A DNA stretch of 64,000 bases from Mesorhizobium carmichaelinearum (lineage in GTDB: Bacteria; Pseudomonadota; Alphaproteobacteria; Rhizobiales; Rhizobiaceae). Under the pieces are notes generated by a model, which was given only the letters and a program-made list of their open reading frames with translations, made no database searches and was not told the DNA's origin. The stretch lies in contig NZ_FZQR01000006.1 of the NCBI RefSeq assembly GCF_900199455.1, forward strand, positions 310,001 to 374,000, given 5' to 3'. Numbering within the stretch: position 1 is the first letter of the stretch; every line of letters begins with the position of its first letter. Of this stretch, positions 54,639 to 64,000 are shown piece by piece. The translations under genes and the position numbers were made by a program.

Positions 54639-54734
54639 TTGCCCCGGAGACAATCGCTGATTGCTCCGGGGATAGTCATTGATTATTCCAAGGGATAGTC
54701 ATCGATTATTCCTGGCGACAATCACTGATGTTGG
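54627..54734. repeat. Five-unit 22-23 bp tandem repeat at the dehydratase 3' end
   Basis: Units start at 54627, 54649, 54671, 54694 and 54717 with consensus GAYARTCAYTGATTRYTCC followed by GG. The last unit is partial. The first unit covers the stop codon and the last residues of the dehydratase. The units abut one another without unique spacers. A terminator follows directly. Confidence 0.8.
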
Positions 54735-54740
54735 ATCGAC

Positions 54741-54780
54741 CGGCTGACGGCCCTGTGCAATTGGGCCGCCAGCCGTTTTT
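54741..54780 (+). terminator. Rho-independent terminator
   Basis: A stem of 13 pairs, CGGCTGACGGCCC (54741-54753) with GGGCCGCCAGCCG (54763-54775), has one G-T wobble and is followed by TTTTTCGTTTTT. It ends transcription of the dehydratase gene. Confidence 0.85.
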
Positions 54781-54813
54781 CGTTTTTGAGGTGGTGCGTT
54801 CCGGTCACGATCC

Positions 54814-54842
54814 TTGACAAGCGCGCCCAACAAATCCACGAT
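54814..54842 (+). promoter_or_regulatory. Possible promoter of the chromate module
   Basis: TTGACA (54814-54819) is followed after 17 bases by CACGAT (54837-54842), 84 bases before the chrB-like start. The -35 box is perfect but the -10 box is weak, so this is tentative. Confidence 0.3.
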
Positions 54843-54926
54843 CATGGCAAGGGGTGCATCGCGACGACCCCGTGAGGCGTCAGCCCAACGTTCGCGTCCA
54901 AGCTTCTCTATCAGGAGGTGGACGCT

Positions 54927-55741
54927 ATGCCGTCAACAACCGCTATCACCGTATCGCAACTATCCCGTTTGGTCGGTCTGCCGGGGGCGCCTGTCATCAT
55001 CGATGTCCGCATCGATGAGGATTTCGACGCCGATCCGCGCCTGCTGCCGGCGTCGGTCCGGCGTGATTTCAAAACCGTTTCGACCTGGGCGCCCGATTTC
55101 GCCGGCAAGCCGGTGGCGGTCGTCTGTCAGAGAGGTCAAAAACTCTCGCAAGGCGTGGCCGCTTGGCTACGGCATGAGGGAATTTCCGCTGAATCCGTCG
55201 AAGGCGGCTTTGAAGCTTGGCGCGACGCAAAGGGGCTTTTGATCCGCACCGAAAACTTACCTCCGCGCGATCAAAAGGGTCGCACCGTCTGGGTGACGCG
55301 GTCCCGCCCGAAAGTCGATCGTATTGCCTGCCCATGGCTGATCCGGCGTTTCGTCGACCTTCATGCGGTGTTCCTGTTTGTCGAACCCGCTGAAGTATCG
55401 GCCGTTGCCGACCGCTTTCAGGCTGTGCCTTTCGACATAGACAATGTGTTCTGGAGCCATCGCGGCGAGCGTTGCACCTTCGATACGATGATCGAGGAAT
55501 TCGGGCTGGAATCGGCTGCACTCGATCGCCTCGCCGCGATCGTGCGCGCGGCCGACACCGCAAACCTCGATCTGGTGCCCCAGGCCGCCGGCTTTCTGGC
55601 TGCCTCGCTTGGCCTGTCGCGGATGTTTCGCGACGATCTGCAGCAACTGGAAGCAGGCATGCTGCTCTACGATGCATTCTTCCGCTGGTGCCGCGACGCC
55701 ACCGAAGAAACGCACAACTGGCCCAGCGCAGGGAAACCGTC

Positions 55742-55745
<4 letters not shown>
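54927..55745 (+). CDS. Rhodanese-ChrB fusion, chromate resistance
   Basis: The 272-residue protein joins an N-terminal rhodanese domain (residues 1-108, active-site loop CQRGQK with Cys67, preceded by FAGKPVAVV) to a C-terminal ChrB domain (about 118-270: VWVTRSRPKVDRIACPWLIR, FCFTFDTM-like CTFDTMIEEFGL, RAADTANLDLVPQAAGF). ChrB proteins are tied to chromate sensing or reduction. Here the N-terminal half of classic ChrB is replaced by a sulfurtransferase-like domain. ATG 54927 lies 8 bases after AGGAGG. The stop overlaps the chrA start (ATGA). Confidence 0.85.
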
Positions 55746-57130
<1,385 letters not shown>

Positions 57131-57193
57131 TGCATGTCGCCTTTGTATTCCGCTTTCCGACCACTTAAGTGGTTGGAAACGGATTGGAACATC

Positions 57194-57592
57194 ATGGCGC
57201 AACGACGCTCTTCCCTCGGTTTCCTCGGAATGTTCGGCCGCTCGGGCGACCTGAGGCAACTCGATACCGCCTTGCGAGGCGCCGACCTGCATCCCGCCCT
57301 GGTGCCTGAGGGCGTGAAACTCACCATCGTCAATCTGATGAAGGATCGCTGGCCCGACGAACCGCCGCCACAGGCCTATCCCGATGTGGCGCGGCTGTTC
57401 AGCTATTGCATTGCCGGACCGGGAACCTTCGAAAGCGCGCATGGCCTGCAGCAGCGGCAGGACGTCGAACGCCGCATCGAGACTGCTGTGGAGGCCGGCG
57501 ACAGTTTCGACGCTCAGATCGTGCTGATGGCGCTGCACGCCAAGCTGATCAATGCCGAAGTCGTCGAGCGCTATGGGCTCGGCACGGACTGA
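57194..57592 (+). CDS. Hypothetical protein after chrA
   Basis: The 132-residue soluble protein begins MAQRRSSLGFLGMFGRSGDL and includes RWPDEPPPQAYPDVARLFSY and RRIETAVEAGDSFDAQIVLM. No domain is recognised. ATG 57194 was chosen for the start of the likely coding pattern; only a weak ribosome-binding site precedes it. It follows chrA by 63 bases on the same strand, so it may belong to that transcript, and it converges with the MttB-like gene. Confidence 0.65.
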   Translation: MAQRRSSLGFLGMFGRSGDLRQLDTALRGADLHPALVPEGVKLTIVNLMKDRWPDEPPPQAYPDVARLFSYCIAGPGTFESAHGLQQRQDVERRIETAVEAGDSFDAQIVLMALHAKLINAEVVERYGLGTD

Positions 57593-57604
57593 CCGGAAAC
57601 GAGC

Positions 57605-59194
57605 TTATCCGCCCATATTGGCGCGCGGCAGCTTGATCATGTCGCCGAAGCGGGTGCGCAGTTTGTCGTCGAGCAGTTTTGGCACATGGCGCGGGAAGCG
57701 CTCGGCAAGGATGCGCTTCTTCTCGATGATCGCGCGCTGCAATATGTCGGGCCGGCCTTTCTCGTTCCATTCCTTCGGCGAAAACCGGTCGCCGACGGCC
57801 GGATAGAAATACTCCGTCTGCATCAGCCGCAAGGTCTGCTCGTTGCCGAGATAGTGGCCGGGACCTCTCAGACAGACATCAGCGATGGTGTCGATCGACA
57901 GCGCCTCATCGGTCACCTCGATGCCGCGCACGCAGCGCAGGCAGTGGCCGAGCATGTCATTGTCGATGATCAGGCTTTCCAGGCAGAAGCCGAGCAGCGA
58001 GGCATGCATGCCGGCCGACTCATAGACGAGGTTGAGCCCGGCAAGGCCGGCCATCACGTCGGTGATGCCTTTTTCATAGCCGGACTGGATGTCGGGCAGT
58101 TTCGAATCCGTCATGCCGGCGGCCGAACCGCCCGGCAGGTCGTAGAATTGCGCCATCTGCGCGCAGGCAGCGGTCAGAACCGCCTGCTCGGCCGAGCCGC
58201 CCGACATGGCGCCGGTCCTCAGATCCGACACGAACGGCCAGGTGCCGAAGATCGCCGGATGTCCCGGCTTGATGGCGTTGACATAGACCAGACCGGCAAG
58301 TACTTCGGCCACCGCTTGCACGACCGCACCGGCGATCGCCGCCGGAGCGGTCGCACCGGCCTGTCCGGCCGACAAAAGCAGGATCGGGATGCCGCCCTCG
58401 ACGCAGGCCTCGAGCACGCCGCAGGCGTCCTCGGCGAATTTCATCGGCGGCACGACGAAGCAGTTGGAGTTCGACACGAACGGCCGGGCGCGGAAATTCT
58501 CCTCGCCGCCGGCAATGGCATAGAGCATTTCGAGCGCCGGCTGCACGTTCTCGCGCACCGTGAACGAGGTGCCGACATGCTTGGACGTGCCCATCACGCA
58601 GGCGTAGAGCGTGTTGAAGTCCATTTCGAGCGGGTCGGGAATGTCGCGCGGCACCATCGGCCGCTGGAAGAAATGGATGTTGTCGAGCCCGTCGACGATG
58701 CGGGCGGCGTCATAGATGTCCTGCAGCAGCGATTCGCGATACTCGCGCTTCTCGACATCGACCAGATGGACGGCGGCACCCGCCGTGCCGTAATGCACGC
58801 GCTTGCCCTGGATCACCATGTCGTGCTTGGGGTCCTGGCCGTGCAAGGTGAAATTGCGCGCCGCCTTCTTGATCGTGTCGAGCACCAGGGCGCGCGGGAA
58901 ACGGATGCGGCCGTCATCGCCATAGGTGGCGCCGGCCTTGGTCAGCGCCTCGATGCAGGAGGGGATGGCATTGGCGAAGCCGACCGTTTCCAGCAGCGTC
59001 AGCACCGCCTCGTGGATGCGTTCCTGGTCGTTGCCGCGCAACGGTCCGTAGCTGCCGCCCTCGAGGCCGGCGCGCACCGGCCTGATGTCGTCGGCCAGCG
59101 GCGCTGCCCGCATGGCGCGGCGCGCTTCGCGTCCACCGGAGCGGCGCGAGCGCTGATCCACTGCTGCTTCCTGCTTTTCAAGAACCACTGACAT
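57605..59194 (-). CDS. MttB-family methyltransferase lacking pyrrolysine
   Basis: The 529-residue protein belongs to the trimethylamine methyltransferase MttB superfamily (PMVPRDIPDPLEMDFNTLYA, CVEGGIPILLLSAGQAGATA, PGHPAIFGTWPFVSDLRTGA). It reads through without an internal TAG, so it is of the non-pyrrolysine class, some of which demethylate glycine betaine or other quaternary amines. No corrinoid protein or reactivase gene is nearby. GGAG precedes ATG 59194. The MocR regulator lies 193 bases upstream on the same strand. The methyl donor is unknown. Confidence 0.85.
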   Translation of the reverse strand: MSVVLEKQEAAVDQRSRRSGGREARRAMRAAPLADDIRPVRAGLEGGSYGPLRGNDQERIHEAVLTLLETVGFANAIPSCIEALTKAGATYGDDGRIRFPRALVLDTIKKAARNFTLHGQDPKHDMVIQGKRVHYGTAGAAVHLVDVEKREYRESLLQDIYDAARIVDGLDNIHFFQRPMVPRDIPDPLEMDFNTLYACVMGTSKHVGTSFTVRENVQPALEMLYAIAGGEENFRARPFVSNSNCFVVPPMKFAEDACGVLEACVEGGIPILLLSAGQAGATAPAAIAGAVVQAVAEVLAGLVYVNAIKPGHPAIFGTWPFVSDLRTGAMSGGSAEQAVLTAACAQMAQFYDLPGGSAAGMTDSKLPDIQSGYEKGITDVMAGLAGLNLVYESAGMHASLLGFCLESLIIDNDMLGHCLRCVRGIEVTDEALSIDTIADVCLRGPGHYLGNEQTLRLMQTEYFYPAVGDRFSPKEWNEKGRPDILQRAIIEKKRILAERFPRHVPKLLDDKLRTRFGDMIKLPRANMGG

Positions 59195-59340
59195 GGAAAC
59201 ACTCCACCTTTTTCTCGGAAACAGGGCGGCGGTTGGTCCACCATCGGCTGTTTCTTCCCCTTTGTGCCACGACTATGCCGCCGGCATTGGCACAGACTAT
59301 GAGCCAGCCGGTCTGGTTGCATATGCCAGAGCTAAAGGAG

Positions 59341-59366
59341 CCGGAGCCGCACTTGTGCGGCTCCGG
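59341..59366. terminator. GC-rich hairpin between MocR and MttB-like genes
   Basis: A perfect 11-bp stem, CCGGAGCCGCA (59341-59351) with TGCGGCTCCGG (59356-59366), has a 4-base loop. It lies just after the MocR stop on the minus strand. A weak T-containing tail follows, so it is a plausible terminator that would separate the two genes. Confidence 0.55.
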
Positions 59367-59387
59367 TCAAGGGATAGAGCGCGTGGA

Positions 59388-60881
59388 TCAGGCGGCTGCC
59401 GGTCTGCGGCCGGCGGCGGTGGCGAGCTCCCGGATACCGGGCTCGATATGCTGCAGCGCGATCGAGGAAATGCCCAACCGCATGAAACGCGAAGGCTTTT
59501 CGGTGCGGTCGAAGAAGCGGTCTCCCGGCTCGATGATGACGCTGCGCGAGGCGGCGGCCTCGGCTAAACCGCGGGAATCGGTACCGCGTGGCCCTTCGAG
59601 CCAGAGCGACGTGCCGCCGGCCGAATCGGTCGAGCGCCATTCCGGCAGGAAAGCGGAAATCGCATGGACCAGACGCTTGCGACGCTCGTCGAAGGCGCTC
59701 GACAGCCGCCGCACCAGGGCCTCGTGATGGCCGAGCGACAGGAACAATGCGACGGCGCGCTGGTTGTTGGCCGGCGGATGCCGCAGCATGAAACGGCGCA
59801 GCGCCCTGAGCTCCGAGATCAGTCCAGCCGAGGCGACGATGTAGCCAAGCCGCAGGCCGGGGGCCAGCGTCTTCGACATCGAGCCGACATAGACGACGCG
59901 GCCGGAGCGATCGAGGCTCTTCAGCGCCTGCTGCGGCGCTTCGTCGAGAAGCTGGCTGTCATAGCCGTCCTCGATGATGATCTGGTTGTGCCGGTTGGCG
60001 CGTGCCAGAAGATCCTGCCGCCGCTCGGCCGACAAAGGCACCATGGTCGGGCAATGATGGCTGGGCGTCACGAAGACGAAGCCGGAATCATTGGGGATGG
60101 AAGAGGTTACGATGCCGGACTGGTCGACCGGAACCGGCTGGATCTCGGCGCCCGCAAGCCGGAAGATCGAGCGTGCGTCGGGGTAGCCCGGATCCTCCAT
60201 CGCTACCTTCGAGCCTTTGGTCATCAGCAGCGAAGCCAGCATGTAGAGCGCGTTCTGGGCGCCGAGCGTGACGATGATCTCGTCGGGATTGGCGAAGATG
60301 CCGCGCCGGGGCAAAAGCCGCGCCTGGATCTGCTCGATCAGCAGCGGATCGTCGCGGTCGACCATGTCGGAAGCCCAGTTGCGGATTTCCAGCACGGCCA
60401 GCGCCATGCGGTTGCACTCGCGCCATTCGGCGGTCGGGAACAGCGCCGGATCGAACTGGCCGTAGACGAAGGGGTAGGACGACTTGATCCAGTTCTCGTG
60501 CTTGGCCGGCGGCGGCATGTCGCTGGCGGCGATCTGCCGGCGCGCCTTCCAGTCGATCTCGTTGGCCTGGTCGGGCGCCTTCTGGTGCGGCTTGGCCGGT
60601 GTCGCCAGCACGTCCGGATTGACGAAATGGCCGCGCCGCTCGCGCGCCACCAGGAACCCCTGATCGACGAGCTGCTGGAAGGCCAGCACCACCGTGCCGC
60701 GTGCGACGCCGAGTTTTTCGGCCAGGATGCGGCAGGAGGGAAGCGGCATCGAAGCGGCGATCTGGCGGTCGAGAATGGCGGCCACGATGGCCTGGCGGAT
60801 CTGCGCCTGCAGGGTTTGGCCGGATTCGGCCGAAATCCGGAACAGGCCGGACCATATGGCCGTGTCGTTGCGCTGTGGCAT
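59388..60881 (-). CDS. MocR-type GntR/aminotransferase-fold regulator
   Basis: The 497-residue regulator has a GntR winged helix at the N terminus (QAQIRQAIVAAILDRQIAAS, then LPSCRILAEKLGVARGTVVL) and a class I aminotransferase-like domain with the PLP-binding Lys in YVGSMSKTLAPGLRLGY and EDGYDSQLLDE. MocR proteins sense PLP or amine-PLP adducts. It lies upstream of the MttB-like gene and may control it. GAGGAAG precedes ATG 60881. It is divergent from pgi. Confidence 0.9.
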   Translation of the reverse strand: MPQRNDTAIWSGLFRISAESGQTLQAQIRQAIVAAILDRQIAASMPLPSCRILAEKLGVARGTVVLAFQQLVDQGFLVARERRGHFVNPDVLATPAKPHQKAPDQANEIDWKARRQIAASDMPPPAKHENWIKSSYPFVYGQFDPALFPTAEWRECNRMALAVLEIRNWASDMVDRDDPLLIEQIQARLLPRRGIFANPDEIIVTLGAQNALYMLASLLMTKGSKVAMEDPGYPDARSIFRLAGAEIQPVPVDQSGIVTSSIPNDSGFVFVTPSHHCPTMVPLSAERRQDLLARANRHNQIIIEDGYDSQLLDEAPQQALKSLDRSGRVVYVGSMSKTLAPGLRLGYIVASAGLISELRALRRFMLRHPPANNQRAVALFLSLGHHEALVRRLSSAFDERRKRLVHAISAFLPEWRSTDSAGGTSLWLEGPRGTDSRGLAEAAASRSVIIEPGDRFFDRTEKPSRFMRLGISSIALQHIEPGIRELATAAGRRPAAA

Positions 60882-61034
60882 GGGAAATCTTCCTCGGATG
60901 GCCAGCCATTTTCATTTGGCTGGACCAGTCGAGTGTATGGGTGGCACAAGGGGTTGCGCCAATCAATTTTTCTGATCGTTGGGATTTATGCCAGTGATCC
61001 TTCAGGCAAAATCGGGCTCTATGGCAGCCCGCAG

Positions 61035-61067
61035 TGACACATTGTGTCATCGCATCGTGATGCGATG
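61035..61067. promoter_or_regulatory. Adjacent palindromes in the MocR-pgi divergent region
   Basis: TGACACA-T-TGTGTCA (61035-61049) is a perfect 7-bp palindrome. It overlaps a second, CATCGCATC-GT-GATGCGATG (61048-61067), with 9-bp arms. They lie about 155 bases before the MocR start and 117 before pgi. Regulators of either gene could bind here. The 302-base spacer 60882-61183 has no gene. Confidence 0.5.
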
Positions 61068-61183
61068 CGGCATCGCCGCGTATTGACCGCACGGAATTCG
61101 GCTCAATAGGTTTGTCGCGACGACACGCGCCGGAAACATCCGGTCTGATAAAGTACGTCGAAAAACGCCAGGAGCCCCCGCCA

Positions 61184-62827
61184 TTGGATAAGTCAGCCTT
61201 CCAGAAACAGCTTGCCGCCTTGCGCGATCATCGCGCTGCGGCACCTGCCAGCATGCGCCAGGCCTTCGCCGCCGATCCGCAGCGGTTCCAGACATTCTCC
61301 GCCAGCGACGGCGACCTTTTGCTCGACTGGTCGAAATGCGCCGTCGACGCCGTCACCATGGACTTGCTGGAAAAGCTCGCCGGCGCCGCCGATCTCGAAG
61401 GCCGCCGCGCCGCCATGTTCGCCGGCAAGAAGATCAACATCACCGAAGACCGCGCCGTGCTGCATACGGCGCTGCGCAATCTCAGCGGCAAGGGCGTCAC
61501 GGTCGACGGCCAGGACGTCAAGGCGGATGTCCTTTCCGTGCTCGATGCGATGGGCGCCTTCGCCGATGCCATCCGCTCCGGCAAAGCGGCCGGTGCCACC
61601 GGCAAGAAGATCACCGACATCGTCAACATCGGCATTGGCGGCTCCGACCTCGGCCCGGCCATGGCGACGCTGGCGCTCGCCCCCTATCATGACGGGCCGC
61701 GCGCGCACTATGTCTCCAACATCGACGGCGCCCATATCCATGACACGCTGAAGGGCCTGTCCGCCGAAACCACGTTGTTCATCATCGCTTCCAAGACCTT
61801 CACCACTGTCGAGACGATGACCAATGCGCAGACGGCGCGCGACTGGGTGCAGAAGGCACTCGGCAAGCAGGCGGTCGGCAAGCATTTCGCCGCCGTTTCG
61901 ACGGCGCTCGACCTGGTGGCCAAGTTCGGCATCGAGCCGGATCGCGTCTTCGGCTTCTGGGACTGGGTCGGCGGCCGCTATTCGGTCTGGGGCGCCATCG
62001 GCCTTCCCGTCATGATCGCCGTCGGTCCGCGGAATTTCCGCGCCTTCCTCGACGGCGCGCATGAGATGGACGAGCATTTCCGCACCGCGCCGCTCGCCAA
62101 GAACCTGCCGGCGCTGCTAGGACTGGTCGGCTGGTGGCACCGCGTGATCTGCGGTTATCCCGCCCGCGCGGTCATCCCCTATGATCAGCGCCTGTCCCGG
62201 CTGCCGGCCTATCTGCAGCAGCTCGATATGGAATCGAACGGCAAGGGCGTCACCCTTGACGGCACCCCCGTGGCGACGCCGACCGGGCCGCTGGTCTGGG
62301 GCGAGCCGGGCACCAATGGCCAGCACGCCTTCTTCCAGCTCCTGCACCAGGGCACCGACTTCATCCCGGTCGAATTCCTGGCCGCGGCCGTCGGCCATGA
62401 GCCTGAGCTCAAGCACCAGCATGATTTGCTGCTCTCCAACTGCCTGGCGCAGTCGGAAGCCCTGATGAAAGGCCGCACGCTGGACGAGGCGCGCGCGCAG
62501 ATGCTGGCCAAGGGCATGAAGCCGGCCGATGTCGACAAAATAGCGCCGCATCGTGTCTTCTCCGGCAACCGGCCTTCGGTGACCATCCTCTATCGCAAGC
62601 TCGACCCGCGCACCTTCGGCCGGCTGATCGCGCTCTACGAACACCGCGTCTTTGTCGAGGGCACGCTGTTCAACATCAATTCCTTCGACCAGTGGGGCGT
62701 CGAGCTCGGCAAGGAACTGGCGACCGGCCTGTTGCCTGTCGTGGAAGGCAAGGAAAGCGCCGCAAACCGGGACGCCTCGACCAGGGGCCTTGTGGAACGC
62801 ATCCACCAATTGCGTGGTTCGGAGTGA
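61184..62827 (+). CDS. pgi: Glucose-6-phosphate isomerase
   Basis: The 547-residue enzyme interconverts glucose 6-phosphate and fructose 6-phosphate. It shows NIGIGGSDLGPAMATLALAP, the SKTFTTVETMTNA phosphate loop, WDWVGGRYSVWGAIGLP and GTNGQHAFFQLLHQGTDFIP, with catalytic Glu and His in ESNGKGV and KHQHD-type segments. The length matches E. coli Pgi (549). TTG 61184 was chosen because GGAG lies 9 bases upstream; the in-frame extension to 61112 adds residues not typical of the family. Its stop is next to the start of the HAD gene. Confidence 0.95.
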   Translation: MDKSAFQKQLAALRDHRAAAPASMRQAFAADPQRFQTFSASDGDLLLDWSKCAVDAVTMDLLEKLAGAADLEGRRAAMFAGKKINITEDRAVLHTALRNLSGKGVTVDGQDVKADVLSVLDAMGAFADAIRSGKAAGATGKKITDIVNIGIGGSDLGPAMATLALAPYHDGPRAHYVSNIDGAHIHDTLKGLSAETTLFIIASKTFTTVETMTNAQTARDWVQKALGKQAVGKHFAAVSTALDLVAKFGIEPDRVFGFWDWVGGRYSVWGAIGLPVMIAVGPRNFRAFLDGAHEMDEHFRTAPLAKNLPALLGLVGWWHRVICGYPARAVIPYDQRLSRLPAYLQQLDMESNGKGVTLDGTPVATPTGPLVWGEPGTNGQHAFFQLLHQGTDFIPVEFLAAAVGHEPELKHQHDLLLSNCLAQSEALMKGRTLDEARAQMLAKGMKPADVDKIAPHRVFSGNRPSVTILYRKLDPRTFGRLIALYEHRVFVEGTLFNINSFDQWGVELGKELATGLLPVVEGKESAANRDASTRGLVERIHQLRGSE

Positions 62828-62832
62828 CTGAT

Positions 62833-63555
62833 TTGGCAGACATCAAAGGCATATTGTTCGACAAGGACGGGACACTTGTCGACTTCAACGCGACCTGGCT
62901 CGGCATCGCCGACTTCATGGCCATGGACGCATCCGAGGGCGACCGCTGGAAGGCCGACAGGCTGCTGGCGGCCGCCGGCTTCGATTTCGCCAACCGGCGC
63001 TTCAAGCCCGATTCGATCTTTGCCTCGGGCACCAACATGGACGTCGTCGAGCTATGGTTCCCGCGTCTGTCCGACGAGGACCAGATGCTGGCCGTCGCCC
63101 GCTTCAACGAGATCACCTCGGTACAGGGTTCATCGATGGCGGTGGCGCTGCCGGGCATCGTCGACACGCTGGCAACACTGCACAAAAGGTCCTACCGGCT
63201 TGGCGTCGCCACCAACGATTCCACCAGCGGTGCGGAAAAGACCTTGGTTACGCTCGGCGTCGCGCAACTGTTCGACGCCGCCTATGGCTACGACGCAGTG
63301 GCCAATCCGAAACCGGCGCCCGACACCATCCAGGCCTTTTGCGATCTCACCGGCCTGAAGCCGTCGGAGATCGCCATGGTCGGCGACAACCGCCACGATC
63401 TCGAAATGGCGCGCGCCGGCGGCTGCGGCCTGGCGGTGGGCGTGCTCTCCGGCACCGGCACGCGCGAATCGCTGGCCGAGATTGCCGACGTCATCCTGGA
63501 CTCGGTTGCCGACCTGCCGGATTTCCTTTCGGCACGGGTCAGGGAGACCGTCTGA
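62833..63555 (+). CDS. HAD-superfamily phosphoglycolate-phosphatase-like hydrolase
   Basis: The 240-residue HAD enzyme has motif I LFDKDGTLVDFN, motif II VATNDSTSGAE, a conserved Lys in ANPKPAPDT and motif IV AMVGDNRHDLEMA. The cap is helical, as in Gph/PGP-like phosphatases. The start is uncertain: TTG 62833 has GGAG 8 bases upstream, while GTG 62824 overlaps the pgi stop (GTGA) but lacks its own site. Either way it is coupled to pgi. Phosphoglycolate or another sugar phosphate is the likely substrate. Confidence 0.85.
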   Translation: MADIKGILFDKDGTLVDFNATWLGIADFMAMDASEGDRWKADRLLAAAGFDFANRRFKPDSIFASGTNMDVVELWFPRLSDEDQMLAVARFNEITSVQGSSMAVALPGIVDTLATLHKRSYRLGVATNDSTSGAEKTLVTLGVAQLFDAAYGYDAVANPKPAPDTIQAFCDLTGLKPSEIAMVGDNRHDLEMARAGGCGLAVGVLSGTGTRESLAEIADVILDSVADLPDFLSARVRETV

Positions 63556-63600
63556 CCGCCAGGGTCATTTCTCCCTGGCACGGGGCCGCGTTCCGCAATC

Positions 63601-64000
63601 CTATTCGACCATTACCTGGATACAGTTGATGGTCGAATTTTCGATGGCGGCCAGTTTGGTCAGCAGGTCCAGGCGGATCATCTCGACAGTCCGGTCCGGA
63701 AGAACACCTTCCACGGTGAGCCGGATATCATGCCAGCCCTCGACATAGCGCACGGTGACGCCTTCGACACACAGGCGATGGACACGACGCTCCTCCGTAA
63801 CCTCAGGCATCTTCGAGTGAGGTACGTCGGGCGTGTACAATGTTTCGAGTAAGTCTATTCGAGGATTGGGACCGAGATCGCGAAGATACTTGGCGCGAAA
63901 ACCGTCACTGTCCTCTGGTCTGCCGCTGGCGCGATCTGAAAGACGGCGACGAAGCCAGAAGAGATGATTTTGACAGCCATCATCTCGAACGAATGCAAAT
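63601..64000 (-). CDS. Hypothetical protein, N terminus outside the window
   Basis: The minus-strand frame ending at TAG 63601-63603 stays open for 133 codons to the window edge, so the protein is longer than seen. The visible part ends EMIRLDLLTKLAAIENSTIN and contains VRYVEGWHDIRLTVEGVLPD. There is no membrane segment and no recognised domain. An internal TTG at 63840 is a poor start, which favours the longer reading. It converges with the HAD gene. Confidence 0.55.
   Translation of the reverse strand, partial: FAFVRDDGCQNHLFWLRRRLSDRASGRPEDSDGFRAKYLRDLGPNPRIDLLETLYTPDVPHSKMPEVTEERRVHRLCVEGVTVRYVEGWHDIRLTVEGVLPDRTVEMIRLDLLTKLAAIENSTINCIQVMVE

Noticed and set aside
52716..54653. A 645-codon minus-strand frame across the xylonate-dehydratase-type gene
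   Set aside because: It is an antisense shadow of a well-conserved gene with no plausible protein features.
54627..54734. CRISPR array
   Set aside because: Repeat units abut each other with no unique spacers, are only about 22 bp and diverge from one another; no cas genes are present.
57605..59194. Pyrrolysine-containing trimethylamine methyltransferase
   Set aside because: The frame is continuous without an internal TAG and no pyl genes are present, so it is a non-pyrrolysine member.

Overview
This window looks like chromosomal DNA of a Mesorhizobium-type alphaproteobacterium (order Hyphomicrobiales/Rhizobiales). The evidence is high GC with strong third-position GC, many TTG and GTG starts, an NAD-dependent fds formate dehydrogenase operon, a PmtA-type lipid methyltransferase, and dispersed palindromic intergenic repeats of the kind common in rhizobia. 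I see no rRNA, tRNA, IS element, prophage, CRISPR array or origin. Both ends cut through genes: a minus-strand 5' part at 1-327 and a minus-strand 3' part at 63601-64000.

Layout. 0.6-13.7 kb is mostly housekeeping and scattered catabolism: PfkB/adenosine kinase, an EamA transporter, an EI24 membrane protein, an ICL/PEP-mutase enzyme, a HAD-dut pair, an Lrp regulator, a class II glutamine amidotransferase, an amidase with an altered active-site loop, an FAD oxidoreductase, prfC and a VOC protein. 14-19.6 kb holds ilvD, an MsbA-like ABC exporter followed by a secreted protein, and a cytosine-deaminase-like amidohydrolase. 19.6-22.3 kb is visibly more AT-rich, with a start-less gene remnant, an orphan membrane-anchored protein and a DUF805 protein, and suggests transferred or decaying DNA. 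22.4-28.7 kb is a catabolic group: a dimethylglycine/sarcosine-dehydrogenase-like flavoprotein, two choline-kinase-like phosphotransferases, a methyltransferase and a DeoR regulator.

28.7-34.7 kb is regulatory and membrane-related: a two-component system, a PmtA-DedA pair, a LysR gene, and a MerR-type regulator divergent from a methyltransferase whose promoter has the 19-bp spacer and dyad typical of MerR targets. 34.9-40.6 kb matches E. coli ydcSTUV-patD in gene order (polyamine-type ABC importer plus aminobutyraldehyde dehydrogenase), with hairpins between genes. 40.7-43.6 kb has three small genes (one an exported AhpD-like protein) below an alpha/beta-hydrolase/dead-cyclase/LuxR fusion regulator.

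43.7-50.9 kb is the complete fdsGBA-fdhD-fdsD operon with a LysR regulator and a 25-bp palindrome between them. 51-54.8 kb has an Mrp/ApbC Fe-S carrier, a CoxG-like protein and a xylonate-dehydratase-type enzyme that ends in a tandem repeat and a strong terminator. 54.9-57.6 kb is a chromate module (rhodanese-ChrB fusion plus ChrA). 57.6-60.9 kb pairs a non-pyrrolysine MttB-family methyltransferase with a MocR regulator. 61.2-63.6 kb is pgi plus a HAD phosphatase.

Shared themes: one-carbon and methylamine metabolism (formate dehydrogenase, DMGDH-like enzyme, MttB-like enzyme) and amine uptake and oxidation. All functions are read from sequence patterns and family knowledge; no database search was run.
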